Source of the DNA: Bacillota bacterium
GTDB taxonomy: Bacteria; Bacillota; Clostridia; Oscillospirales; Oscillospiraceae
Direction of reading: 5' to 3'
Assembly: GCA_021768085.1 (NCBI GenBank)
Contig: JAETOJ010000010.1
Location: forward strand, 1 to 64,000
Length of the DNA stretch: 64,000 bases
The notes under the pieces were generated by a model that did no database searches, was not told where the DNA came from, and saw nothing but the letters and a program-made list of their open reading frames with translations. This document shows, piece by piece, positions 9,191 to 18,077 of the stretch (position 1 is the stretch's first letter; each line of letters starts with the position of its first letter). The position numbers were made by a program, and so were the translations under genes.

Positions 9191-10348
9191 ATGAAGGCTT
9201 GGGAGAAGATCACGCTGGCGTGTCTGGCGCTGTGCGCCGTGCTGCTGACGGGTGTGCTGCTGTTGCGGGCCGACGGCTCCGCTGGCACGGTGTACCTCAT
9301 GGCGGTGAACGAGAAGGTGTTGGACACCACGGTGGAGAATATGCCCGCCGTCATGGGTGGCGTGCTGTACGTGCCCTACACCATGCTGTCTGTCCGGGAC
9401 AGCGGCATCAACCTGGGGGTGAGTGCCCTATACAGCACCACTCGTCGGACGCTGCTGGTGTCCAACGGACAGAGCGGCGTAGTGTTTGACACCCAGACCA
9501 ACACGGCCCAGGATCTCCAGGGGAGCCCGGTAACTGCCCGGGCCATGGTGCGCAATTCCATGATCTTTGTGCCCATTGACTGGCTGTGCAGCTATTTTGG
9601 CACCATTAGCTGTTCCCGGGTGCGTACGCCCTATGGCACCCTGATCCGGGTGACCAATGGGGCGGCGGTGCTGCGGGATCCGGACTTTGTGGACGCGGCA
9701 AGCGGCCAGTTGGAGGAAAAGCAGCGCAATTATCTGGCCTCCATTGCCTCGTCTCCCGGTACCCCTGCGCCCACTTCGTCCCCCGGCCCCATCAACCCAG
9801 GCCCTTCCGGGGAGCCATCGGCGCCACCCCTCCAGGCGGAGGTGCTGTTGGCCCTGCGCTGGGGGGAGCAGGGGGCGGAGATGGCGGCCCAGCTGGAGGC
9901 ACGGGGAGAGCGGGCGCTGATCCTCTTTTCCTGGGACAGCCTGAGGGAGCAGGATAACGCCATCAGGCGGGTCGCGGCAGCGGGTCACACAGTTGGCTTG
10001 CTCCTCACCGGAGAGACGGCGGAGGACTGCCTGGCTCAAGGGCTGGAGGGCCGGCGCCAGCTGGCGGAGATCGCCCGGTGCCCCGTCCTGGTGGCCAGCG
10101 CCCCGGCGCTGGACGACGAGGGGCGGAGCATCCTGTCCCAGGAGGGCTGGGCCCTGTGGACGCCGGAGCTGTCCGGGGAGCGTTTCCGCACCGCCGCGGC
10201 TCTAATCGGGGCGCTGGATCCCCGGCAGCCCAACCGGGTGGAGCTGGACTGTGGCCCTGGCGGGGAGGCGTTTCTGCGGGGACTACTGGCCGCCTTGGAC
10301 AGGGAGGACTGCCAGGTGCGGCAGGCCACGGCCCCGGCGCTGAGTTGA
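9191..10348 (+). CDS. Membrane-anchored stalk-domain protein with deacetylase-like C-terminus
   Basis: 385 residues. One N-terminal hydrophobic segment (about 7-26) acts as a signal or anchor. Residues 30-165 resemble copper-amine-oxidase-N-like 'stalk' domains (short beta repeats with LYVPYTMLS and FVPIDWLC). A Pro/Ser/Gly linker (about 185-215) follows. The C-terminal part (about 220-380), with LFSWDSLREQDNAIRRVAAAGHTVGLL, looks like a degenerate polysaccharide-deacetylase fold without clear catalytic His/Asp residues. It is probably an extracytoplasmic wall-associated protein with no proven enzyme activity. It begins 24 bp after cinA. Confidence 0.6.
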   Translation: MKAWEKITLACLALCAVLLTGVLLLRADGSAGTVYLMAVNEKVLDTTVENMPAVMGGVLYVPYTMLSVRDSGINLGVSALYSTTRRTLLVSNGQSGVVFDTQTNTAQDLQGSPVTARAMVRNSMIFVPIDWLCSYFGTISCSRVRTPYGTLIRVTNGAAVLRDPDFVDAASGQLEEKQRNYLASIASSPGTPAPTSSPGPINPGPSGEPSAPPLQAEVLLALRWGEQGAEMAAQLEARGERALILFSWDSLREQDNAIRRVAAAGHTVGLLLTGETAEDCLAQGLEGRRQLAEIARCPVLVASAPALDDEGRSILSQEGWALWTPELSGERFRTAAALIGALDPRQPNRVELDCGPGGEAFLRGLLAALDREDCQVRQATAPALS

Positions 10349-10417
10349 AAAACCCGCCCGCTCCGAAGGGCTACCCTGCATAAGGACAACAACAAAACAA
10401 CCGTTCAGAGTATGGGC

Positions 10418-10451
10418 AAAGTGCGGCAATCAATTTCGATTGTCGCACTTT
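10418..10451 (+). terminator. Hairpin, possible terminator of cinA operon
   Basis: Stem AAAGTGCG (10418-10425) with CGCACTTT (10444-10451), extended by CAATC/GATTG and with a single mismatch. It is followed by the A/T-rich TAATTGCAAAAG, so termination is only likely. Confidence 0.5.
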
Positions 10452-10548
10452 AATTGCAAAAGAAAACCACTGGTATAGCCCAACATCATAAACATATGGG
10501 AAACAAGGAGAGAATAGGGACAACAAAGATTAGTGGAAGGCGATATAG

Positions 10549-10755
10549 GAATCCAGAAACAAAAAGGCCGATATGGCCGGGAAGCAATTGAAGGAACTGT
10601 GGCAGGAGATGTATAAAGAGCTTCAGGACAATGACAGCGGCGAGTGGAGATAGGAGGCCAGGGAGTGGGCTGTCCGCAGCGGCCTGATGCAGGGCGGCGG
10701 GACGCTGCCAGATGGTCGGCCTAACTACTTATGGAAAGATTATGATGCTGGGCAT
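10549..10755 (+). pseudogene. Fossil of phage endolysin C-terminal domain
   Basis: One frame reads KQLKELWQEMYKELQDNDSG, then EWR, a TAG stop at the expected Ser position, then EAREWAVRSGLMQGGGTLPD and GRPNYLWKDYD. This is the short repeat domain often found at the C-terminus of N-acetylmuramoyl-L-alanine amidases of clostridial prophages. The in-frame stop, the missing catalytic domain and the loss of similarity after about 10755 show it is a remnant. It suggests that a prophage once sat between cinA and the sbcCD operon. Confidence 0.55.
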
Positions 10756-10776
10756 AGCCGGTGGTTCCCAAAAGCT

Positions 10777-11057
10777 TTAGCTATGCCGAGAAAAAGTATC
10801 CTCCTTGGGAATAATAGTGAAGGTCTGCCCACCGCCATAAAACGCCAAAGGAGGAATCAAGGCCAAATGAAACTTTAATAGTACGGCATCTCCTATAGGT
10901 AATTCCTTTATGCGAGAGGTTCGGATGCTACTGGACGACATACGTATTACTTTAGGGAAAATAAGTTTTTCCGCGCCAACCTTGTCTAATAATTTCGCTT
11001 TTGCCCTACGTTTAGCACTATCAAACGCCTCAATTTTCTCTTTTGCGACAACACCTT
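10777..11057 (-). pseudogene. In-frame coding continuation past LRR-HIRAN stop
   Basis: Beyond the TAA of the LRR-HIRAN gene, the same frame reads DRIRELEK, a second TAA, then 92 sense codons to a stop at 10777. These include AFDSAKRRAKAKLLDKVGAE, KLIFPKVIRM, SIRTSRIKELPIGDAVLLKF and AFYGGGQTFTIIPKED. The composition looks like real protein and keeps the AT-rich codon use of the operon. No good start codon or ribosome-binding site precedes it, so it is either the lost end of the upstream protein or a decayed fourth gene. I do not recognise a family. Confidence 0.4.
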
Positions 11058-11082
11058 ACTTTTCCAGTTCTCTAATTCGATC

Positions 11083-12804
11083 TTAGGAACTCTTTGAACT
11101 AATTGCTTTCTTTACGCCAATCTCAACATCAAGCAGAGCGTATTTTGCATTTTTTCTTCGTTTGGATAAAGGAGTAACATTTACTACGGTCGCTTGAAGG
11201 ACATCAATATAATTCGCAACGAAGAAGAGCAAATTGTTTTCCAAGTCAGATTTCAAGAAACCCAATGTTTCATTTTCTGCATTGAACACCTCAATTGCAA
11301 CAGGCCAATAGTATGGACTTTCCCAATCGGATTTTAGAACTAAGGAATCACCAACATGGACATACTCAATCCGTGCATTCCTATTTGCGTAAGCGGTTCC
11401 TTCAATAGGAACCGTAAGAGGAAAAGAAAAGGGTATATCTTCGGCGCAGCGGATGTTTGCATTGAATAGACTGTCATTAGAACGCCCTGCTGGGCACTTA
11501 TCATCTGAATCATTATACTCATCATAATCAATGTCGATTGATTTCCACTGCGCTTCGCTACCACCATAATAGACATCAGTTAAGTTAACACATTCGCTAA
11601 ATGCGTCAAATCCGATACTGGAGACGCTGGAGGGAATACTTATGCCAGTCAGGCTGGCACAACCTTCAAACGCATAATCTCCTATATTGGTGACGCCGTT
11701 TAGAATATTTACCCGGGTCAGTCTGAAACAATTTGCAAATGCACTATCGCCGATACTGGTGACGCTGGCCGGAATCGTTACATTTGTCAGGCTACTACAA
11801 CCAGCAAATACGCAACTTGCAATACTGGTAATGTTAGGCGGGATATTTATGCTGATCAGGCCAGTACAACTTTCAAACGCACCCTCTTTGATACTGGTAA
11901 CGCTGGATGGGATGCTTATATTGGTCAAGCTGGTACAACCATAAAATGCACTTTTTCCTACCGTGGTAACGCTGGATGGGATACTTATACTGGTCAGGTT
12001 AGCGCGACAACTAAACGCAAGATTTGCAATACTGGTGATACCATCTGGGATAGTTACATCTTTACTGGAACCTTGATAGGTCAGCAGGATGCCATTCTTT
12101 ATTACAAATTCCTCTTGATTTTGTTGCCACGGTGTCTTACCGAATGCATCTCCTTCGATGGTAGCATTGGCTGGGATAACCGCAGTTGTCAAATTAGTGC
12201 AGCCATAGAACGCATATTCTCCAATATTGGTAACACTGTTTGGGATGGTTATATTTTTTAGACTGCTACAATTAGCAAATGTATTACTCTCAATACGGGT
12301 AACACCGAATGGGATGTTTATATTGTTCAGGTTAGTGCAACCGTCAAATGCGTTTCCTTCAATACTGGTAACACTATTCGGTATATTTATACCAGACAGA
12401 TTAGTGCAACCAGAGAATGCGCTAAAACCAATGCTGGTAACGCTGTCTGGAATGGTTATATTTTCCAAGTTCTTGCAGCCATCAAATGTATAATCGTCAA
12501 TCCTGGTGACACCAACTGGAATAGTTACATTTGCCAGGTTGACGCAAAAGTGGAATGCACCATCTCCAATAATGGTCACACTCGGTGGAATGCTTATACT
12601 GGTTAGACCGCTACAGCTAAAAAATGCACCAGTTCCAATCTTAGTAACACTATATGGAATGCTTATACTGGTCAGACTGCTACAATCTTCAAATGCACCA
12701 TCTCCAATACTGGTAATACCATCTGGAATGGTAACAGCTCCACCATTGCCAGTGTACGCAGTCAGGACACCCTTCTCAATCACAAAATCACTTGTGCTGC
12801 TCAT
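11083..12804 (-). CDS. BspA-type leucine-rich repeat protein with HIRAN domain
   Basis: 573 residues. Residues 1 to about 425 hold about 15 LRR_5 (BspA/TpLRR) repeats of the form 'AF..C..L..I.IP.SVT.IG'. Residues about 455-555, starting VPIEGTAYANRNARIEY, with GDSLVLK, VAIEVFNAENETLGFL and LQATVVNV, look like a HIRAN domain. In Rad5/HLTF that domain binds 3' DNA ends at stalled forks. There is no signal peptide, so unlike most BspA proteins this one should be cytosolic. It is the last gene of an operon with sbcD and sbcC, starting 2 bp after the preceding stop. Codon use is clearly more AT-rich than the core genome, which suggests transfer. Whether HIRAN here binds DNA is inference. Confidence 0.72.
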   Translation of the reverse strand: MSSTSDFVIEKGVLTAYTGNGGAVTIPDGITSIGDGAFEDCSSLTSISIPYSVTKIGTGAFFSCSGLTSISIPPSVTIIGDGAFHFCVNLANVTIPVGVTRIDDYTFDGCKNLENITIPDSVTSIGFSAFSGCTNLSGINIPNSVTSIEGNAFDGCTNLNNINIPFGVTRIESNTFANCSSLKNITIPNSVTNIGEYAFYGCTNLTTAVIPANATIEGDAFGKTPWQQNQEEFVIKNGILLTYQGSSKDVTIPDGITSIANLAFSCRANLTSISIPSSVTTVGKSAFYGCTSLTNISIPSSVTSIKEGAFESCTGLISINIPPNITSIASCVFAGCSSLTNVTIPASVTSIGDSAFANCFRLTRVNILNGVTNIGDYAFEGCASLTGISIPSSVSSIGFDAFSECVNLTDVYYGGSEAQWKSIDIDYDEYNDSDDKCPAGRSNDSLFNANIRCAEDIPFSFPLTVPIEGTAYANRNARIEYVHVGDSLVLKSDWESPYYWPVAIEVFNAENETLGFLKSDLENNLLFFVANYIDVLQATVVNVTPLSKRRKNAKYALLDVEIGVKKAISSKSS

Positions 12805-12806
12805 GT

Positions 12807-14111
12807 TTATTTTCTCCTTTTGCCTAATTCAGCATCAATCAAAGCTACTTTTTGTTGCAGCGCATACACTCTTGTCGAATCCTCTTGTAGTTTCAGAGAA
12901 ATTGTTTCCCCAGTTTCCTTTTTGACTACAATATTTCCAATTTCCTGCTCCACATCGATTGTCCACTGTGTAACTTTACGCAAAAAGAGCAGATTATTCA
13001 AGTCCATTTCTGAGAGATTCTCAATATGATCACATAGTCGGTACAAAATCGCTCGAACTACGGTGATACCGTCTATTGCTCGGAGTGAGTAGTCCAAATC
13101 TAATTGATGCGTTGCAGGATCAATGTATTTGGCTACATCCCTATCCCATATTTCCTTTGCTGTACTATACTCGGCTTCGCACAGACAATAGTCCCAACTT
13201 GGAATATCTTGAAAATCGTCGTTAAAATGCAGCACTCTTTTATTCCGCTCTATTTTTTCAGCACCCAATTTCTGTAGCCTTCCCTCAGTAACTTCCTGGA
13301 GCGATGAATGACATATAGCAATTGCAATGGAGGACTCTAAATACTTCATGTATTTATCAGAATCCAAGCTTTCCTTAAGATTGTGAAGTATGAGCAATCC
13401 ATTACCAGCCCTAATGCGATCAATCGAAACAGTAGCAATATCATATACTCTGAGGCACAAATTTTCAGAAGGAGCATACTTGATGGCCGATGAGAAAAGT
13501 CCCAAAACAGTTTTAAGCTGTTTTGCCAAAGTTGTATCATAAATACTGGAAAACATCTTTTCATCAAAAGCAATCGAACCACCAGTATCAGCTAAAACAA
13601 CGGCTGGAGTGGAAATGTTTGTTCTGATCTGGTCATTATTTCTCGTCAACATATAGGATGACACTTCAACCTCTAATGCACTGAAAAGATAGGAAATAAA
13701 ATTCTCTTTATCAAATAGAGTTGATTTTTTAAGGTAAAAATCGGCCTTGCTTACATCTTCTTTGCCGATACGATAATACAGATAATTACGGAGACAATAT
13801 TCCGTCTTTACTTTGTCCGGGATATCCTCAGCAGCAAAAAATGCCTCCTCGTCATCTGTATTGTCCTGAACATCTTCATTCTCTACTAACTCTCCCTTGA
13901 ACTGTTCAATAAAAATATTTTCTTCATTTTCCTGCCATTCCTCCAGTCCAAGGCAAATCTCTATGGCTTCGCACATAAGCGGTGTGGCAAAGGAATCTAT
14001 GATGTACTGCAAATCATATTTGCTTCCACAAGCTGTACAAGTAAAATATCCGTCTTTTTCTATCATATTCTGACTTCTATTACAGATATCACAGTGAATA
14101 TTTTTCAGCAC
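12807..14111 (-). CDS. Zinc-ribbon protein of unknown function in sbcCD operon
   Basis: 434 residues. The N-terminal zinc ribbon has cysteines at 7, 10, 25 and 28 (CDIC and CTAC), like TFIIB-type fingers. A short acidic stretch (about 78-95) follows, then a long helical region with no catalytic motif I can recognise and a lysine/arginine-rich end. It starts 10 bp after sbcC and ends 2 bp before the LRR-HIRAN gene, so the genes are surely cotranscribed and probably translationally coupled. It is AT-rich like its downstream partner and unlike flanking genes. A scaffold or adaptor between SbcCD and the LRR-HIRAN protein is plausible but unproven. Confidence 0.65.
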   Translation of the reverse strand: MLKNIHCDICNRSQNMIEKDGYFTCTACGSKYDLQYIIDSFATPLMCEAIEICLGLEEWQENEENIFIEQFKGELVENEDVQDNTDDEEAFFAAEDIPDKVKTEYCLRNYLYYRIGKEDVSKADFYLKKSTLFDKENFISYLFSALEVEVSSYMLTRNNDQIRTNISTPAVVLADTGGSIAFDEKMFSSIYDTTLAKQLKTVLGLFSSAIKYAPSENLCLRVYDIATVSIDRIRAGNGLLILHNLKESLDSDKYMKYLESSIAIAICHSSLQEVTEGRLQKLGAEKIERNKRVLHFNDDFQDIPSWDYCLCEAEYSTAKEIWDRDVAKYIDPATHQLDLDYSLRAIDGITVVRAILYRLCDHIENLSEMDLNNLLFLRKVTQWTIDVEQEIGNIVVKKETGETISLKLQEDSTRVYALQQKVALIDAELGKRRK

Positions 14112-14121
14112 CTAAATCACC

Positions 14122-16893
14122 TCAACACACGATTTCCACTCTGCTCCCGCCCGCTTGACTCTTCTTTACCACAACCTGCCGGTCAATCCGTTCTTTCAGT
14201 TCAGCAACATGGGAGATGATGCCCACCAGCCGCTGGCCTTCGCTCAGCTGTCCAAGCGCTTGGAGCGCTTTTTGCAGCGCTTCGTCATCCAATGAACCGA
14301 ACCCCTCGTCCACGAACATGGTGTCCAGCTGTATCCCGCCCGCGGAAGACTGAATCTCGTCTGACAACCCAAGAGCCAGCGATAGGGACGCCAGGAAGGA
14401 CTCGCCGCCAGAGAGCGTCTCTACCCCCCGGATTGTGCCATTCCAGTGGTCTACTACGTCCAAATCCAGCCCTGCCTGGCTTTTTCGTCCACCCTCGGCA
14501 CGGCGCAGCAGGTCATACTGCCCGCCGCTCATCACCCGCAGGCGCAGGTTGGCGCGATGCAGCACCCGGTTAAGGTAAGTTGTTTGGATATAGGTTTCCA
14601 GCCGGAAACGTTCCTGTCCGGCAAGTGAGCCGTTCGCCGTATCAGACAGGGCCTTGAGCCAGGAGAGCCTTTTACTGCTCTCGTCCAGCTCTGTCAAATG
14701 CCGGGCAAGCCGTTCTTTTGTGGTATGGTTTAAAGCCAGGCGGGTCTGAACCGTTCCGCTCTCCTCATCTAACGCTGCTTTTTCTTTCGAGAAAGCCTCC
14801 TTCCGCCCCCTCATCCGCTCTATATCGATATCGTCCTCATCGTTTTTAAGCAGGGCTTCGTAGGTCTCCGCCCTGCTCGTTGCGTCCCGCTGCTGATTTT
14901 CCAACATCTGATTGTTTTCCTGGGCAGACTGGATATGCGCCTGCAAAGCGTCTGCCTTCTCCCGAAGACCGGAAATCTTTCCCTCCGCCTCTTTTTTCGT
15001 GGGAAACGGGAGGGACCCGCATAGCTCATCTGCCTGCCGATGCTTTTCATTCGCAGCAGCTTCCTGTGCGGCGATTTTCTGTTCCAGTGCAATCAGCCGG
15101 GCGTTTTCGTCAGCCAATGCTTTCTCCTGTTCCGGTATTGCGGCACTGAGTATTTTGGCCTGCTCAACTTTGGCGCTGGCAGCGTCTTCGTGGTTCAATG
15201 CTTCCCGCAGCGCGGAATTTTGCCCGGATTCCGCCTCTGACAGCTCGTCCATTCCCGGCAATGCGGCTTGTTGCAGCGTTGGCAGCAGCACTTTGGCCTG
15301 CTGGCACAGCTGTTCCTCACGGGTTTCCAATTCCTTTTTTCGCTCTCCGGCCCTGCGGCTGGCTTCCGTTTCTTCCCGCTGGGCCGCTTTGGCAGACTGC
15401 TCTGCCTTCGTCCACTCCGCCTCGCTGGGCGCCTTTTGCGGCATAGGGGCCGGATGGGGATGCTCCAGAGAGCCGCACACCGGGCAGGGCGTTTTTGGGC
15501 GGAGACCGCTGGCCAGTATCCCAGCTTGGGCATCCAGATATGCCCGGTTGATCGTTCGCCAGACCTTGTCCAGCTCCTGCGCGGTCCGGGCCTTCTCCCG
15601 GTAATCCTCCTGCGCCTCCCAACAGGAATTTCGGAAGCGCTCCAAATCGTGGATATTTTTTTTCAGCTCCCGGAGCTGCCGAACCGTTTGTTCCAGGCTT
15701 TCCCGCTCATGCTTTGCACGCTCCGCCTCCAGTTCTACGCTGTCCAACTCCAGCAGCGCAGCCTTATCCCGCTCCAGACGCTCCTTTGCTGCGTCAGCCG
15801 AAGTCCGACCCTGCTCTAATTGACCGCGTTCCAAAGCAATCTGTTTTTTCAGTGTGTCGATCTCGTTTGTCAGTTCCTCAAGCTGCCGGTACTGGGGCAG
15901 GCTGGCCTCCAATTGCGCAGCGCGCTCACGAAGCCGGGGAACCTCATCCTGGTGGGACAACGCTTCTTCCAGCATTTTGGCGGCGTCCTCTATCTGGGGC
16001 CTTAGCTGTTCCAGACTGTCCCGCGCTGCTTTCAGGCCTTTTTGATTTTCCAGCCGAATCTCACCCTGCTGGATCTGTGTGATCAGCCGCTCCAACTCTG
16101 CGTCAAGATCTTCCCGCTTTTTGTTCAATTCGGTTTTGCGTTCGGTGTCGGCCGCAAGGAGCTTATCCAGTAACGGAACCAGTTCTCCATTGGGAAGCTC
16201 TCCCCGGCGGGCCTGCTCCGCGGCGCTCCGCCGCTCATTGTCCTCGGCGCATTGGATGCTTTCCCCATCCCGCCGGATATCCGCCGTCAAGGCGTCATAG
16301 TCCCGCTTCAGCTCATTGGCGGCGGTTTTTAAGCGATCCTGGAGAGCCTGATATAGCCCGGTATCAAAAAGCTGCCGAAAAATCCGTCCCCGCTCCTCGG
16401 TGGAGGCTTCCAATAAATCCCGGAAGTCTCCCTGGGCAATCATAGCCACCTGAGTGAACTGATGGCAGGTCAGCCCCAGCAGCTTTTCCACTTCTTTGGT
16501 AACGTTGGTTGTGCCGGTGACGACGTCGCCGTCAGGATAGTGAAATTCTCCGTCCGCTTTCTGCTGGGTCATGCCGGTTCCCCTTGTTTTCGGACGCTCA
16601 TAGTCCGGGTTGCGGCGGACAGTGTAGTCTTTGCTCCGATAGCGGAACGTCAGTTCCACAAAGGTTGGCGTCTCCGGTGAGGCGTATTTACTGCGGAACA
16701 TCTCCGGCTTCACATTTTTGCCGCTGGCCTCGCCGAAAAGTGCGTACGTGATCGCGTCAAAAATCGTCGTCTTTCCCGCGCCGGTATCACCACAGATTAC
16801 ATACAGCCCCTCCTGTCCCAACCGTTCCAGATCCAAATCCACTTGTCCCGCATAGGGGCCAAAGGCGGATATAATCAATTTTGTCGGCCTCAT
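14122..16893 (-). CDS. sbcC: Exonuclease subunit SbcC (Rad50-like ATPase)
   Basis: 923-residue SMC-like ATPase. Walker A GDTGAGKTT (about 35-43) and the Q-loop AMIAQGDFRDLLEA lie in the N-terminal lobe. Two long coiled coils flank a zinc hook, CPVCGSLEHPHP. The C-terminal lobe has the ABC signature ETLSGGESFLASLSLALGLS and Walker B TMFVDEGFGSLD. With SbcD it cuts hairpins, palindromes and protein-blocked DNA ends. It overlaps sbcD by 4 bp. Normal length; all key motifs intact. Confidence 0.95.
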   Translation of the reverse strand: MRPTKLIISAFGPYAGQVDLDLERLGQEGLYVICGDTGAGKTTIFDAITYALFGEASGKNVKPEMFRSKYASPETPTFVELTFRYRSKDYTVRRNPDYERPKTRGTGMTQQKADGEFHYPDGDVVTGTTNVTKEVEKLLGLTCHQFTQVAMIAQGDFRDLLEASTEERGRIFRQLFDTGLYQALQDRLKTAANELKRDYDALTADIRRDGESIQCAEDNERRSAAEQARRGELPNGELVPLLDKLLAADTERKTELNKKREDLDAELERLITQIQQGEIRLENQKGLKAARDSLEQLRPQIEDAAKMLEEALSHQDEVPRLRERAAQLEASLPQYRQLEELTNEIDTLKKQIALERGQLEQGRTSADAAKERLERDKAALLELDSVELEAERAKHERESLEQTVRQLRELKKNIHDLERFRNSCWEAQEDYREKARTAQELDKVWRTINRAYLDAQAGILASGLRPKTPCPVCGSLEHPHPAPMPQKAPSEAEWTKAEQSAKAAQREETEASRRAGERKKELETREEQLCQQAKVLLPTLQQAALPGMDELSEAESGQNSALREALNHEDAASAKVEQAKILSAAIPEQEKALADENARLIALEQKIAAQEAAANEKHRQADELCGSLPFPTKKEAEGKISGLREKADALQAHIQSAQENNQMLENQQRDATSRAETYEALLKNDEDDIDIERMRGRKEAFSKEKAALDEESGTVQTRLALNHTTKERLARHLTELDESSKRLSWLKALSDTANGSLAGQERFRLETYIQTTYLNRVLHRANLRLRVMSGGQYDLLRRAEGGRKSQAGLDLDVVDHWNGTIRGVETLSGGESFLASLSLALGLSDEIQSSAGGIQLDTMFVDEGFGSLDDEALQKALQALGQLSEGQRLVGIISHVAELKERIDRQVVVKKSQAGGSRVEIVC

Positions 16894-18023
16894 GCCCGTT
16901 CCTCCCGTATTGTCTCAATCAGTTCCGCCATGTAATTTCTCTGTTCCTCGGACAACGGCTGATGGTTTTGCTGCTGGTAAAAATCCGCAAACAGTTCCAG
17001 AGGATCACGTCTATCATCGGCCTCGTCCAAATCCAGCCCTCCGGTCCGTGTGCGGAGGTTATCATAGTCCAGCCGCATCAGGTTGGGGTAAATGGCGCGC
17101 AGGCTACCCACCGCGTCATAAATGTCGTTCTCATCGGTAAGGATGATCCGGACATAGGCGTCCCGGTCCACCTGCCTGTAGAATTCCGGCGAGGTCATTT
17201 GGGTAAAGCTGCCCCGCAACTCCAGCATATCTCGCTTAGGGGTGAGCGGCACTGTATGTACAGCCAGCGCCCCATCTTCTCCGATCTCCACAACCGTGAC
17301 AGATTTTTGATGACGGACTTCAGAAAAGGAGTATTTCAACGGTGTGCCACAGTAGCGGACATTCTCCCCGCCCACATTCTGCGGTCCATGGATGTGACCC
17401 AGGGCCACATAGTCAAAGGGAGCAAATACAGCGGCATCCACATTGTCGCTGCCGCCAACGTTTACCTCCTCGGAGTCGCAGCGTTCTGCCCCGGTGACGA
17501 ACTGGTGAGTGACCAGTACGTTCCGCTGGGTAGAGTCCACCGGCATATGACGAATGGCGCAGGCCACGGCATCTGTATAGCTCTCCACGCCTTCTTCCGG
17601 GAAAAAACGGCGGAGGTGAACCGGTTTCAAAAACGGTAGCAACCAGAAGTTTACCGAACCATGGGAATCCTCCAGGGTTATCGGCATGATTTCGCCGCTG
17701 TAGACCGGGGAGATATACACCCGACGCTGTTCCATAAGGCGGTTTGCGAAGGACAGCCGTTCCGGCGAGTCGTGGTTGCCGCTGATGAGCAATACCGCCA
17801 AAGGGCGGTCAGCCAGCCTGACCAGAAAATCATCCAACAAGGCCACAGCTTCAGCGGAGGGGACGGTCTTATCATAGACATCCCCAGCGATCACTACCGC
17901 ATCCGGCTTCTCCTCATCAACGATTTCCAGAATGCGATTTAAGATATATGCCTGATCCCCTATCATGGGAAATTCATTTACCCGTTTGCCCAGATGGAGG
18001 TCGGAAAGATGAATCAGTTTCAC
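16890..18023 (-). CDS. sbcD: Exonuclease subunit SbcD (Mre11-like nuclease)
   Basis: 377-residue metallophosphoesterase. The phosphoesterase motifs are in order: LSDLHLG (I), GDVYDK (II), SGNHDSPERL (III), then VTHQF and GHIHGPQ (IV-V). It is the nuclease partner of SbcC. I use GTG 18023, which gives the usual VKLIHLSDLH beginning and has AAGGAAG about 9 nt before it; the ATG at 18077 lies in the A/T-rich promoter region. First gene of a four-gene operon with sbcC, the zinc-ribbon gene and the LRR-HIRAN gene. The upstream stretch 18040-18115 holds TATAAT-like and TTGACA-like sequences that could be the operon promoter. Confidence 0.95.
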   Translation of the reverse strand: MKLIHLSDLHLGKRVNEFPMIGDQAYILNRILEIVDEEKPDAVVIAGDVYDKTVPSAEAVALLDDFLVRLADRPLAVLLISGNHDSPERLSFANRLMEQRRVYISPVYSGEIMPITLEDSHGSVNFWLLPFLKPVHLRRFFPEEGVESYTDAVACAIRHMPVDSTQRNVLVTHQFVTGAERCDSEEVNVGGSDNVDAAVFAPFDYVALGHIHGPQNVGGENVRYCGTPLKYSFSEVRHQKSVTVVEIGEDGALAVHTVPLTPKRDMLELRGSFTQMTSPEFYRQVDRDAYVRIILTDENDIYDAVGSLRAIYPNLMRLDYDNLRTRTGGLDLDEADDRRDPLELFADFYQQQNHQPLSEEQRNYMAELIETIREERA

Positions 18024-18077
18024 ACAAACACTTCCTTTTTGGGAGAATAATATTGTAATAATTATAATATAGAGCAT

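Noticed and set aside
10687-10878. 63-residue plus-strand ORF as a real gene
   Set aside because: Only its first part matches a phage lysin domain whose upstream half is cut by an in-frame stop; the rest is antisense to the LRR-HIRAN continuation.
11700-12760. DNA-level tandem repeat array
   Set aside because: The periodic sequence is explained by the repeated LRR codons of the BspA-type protein.
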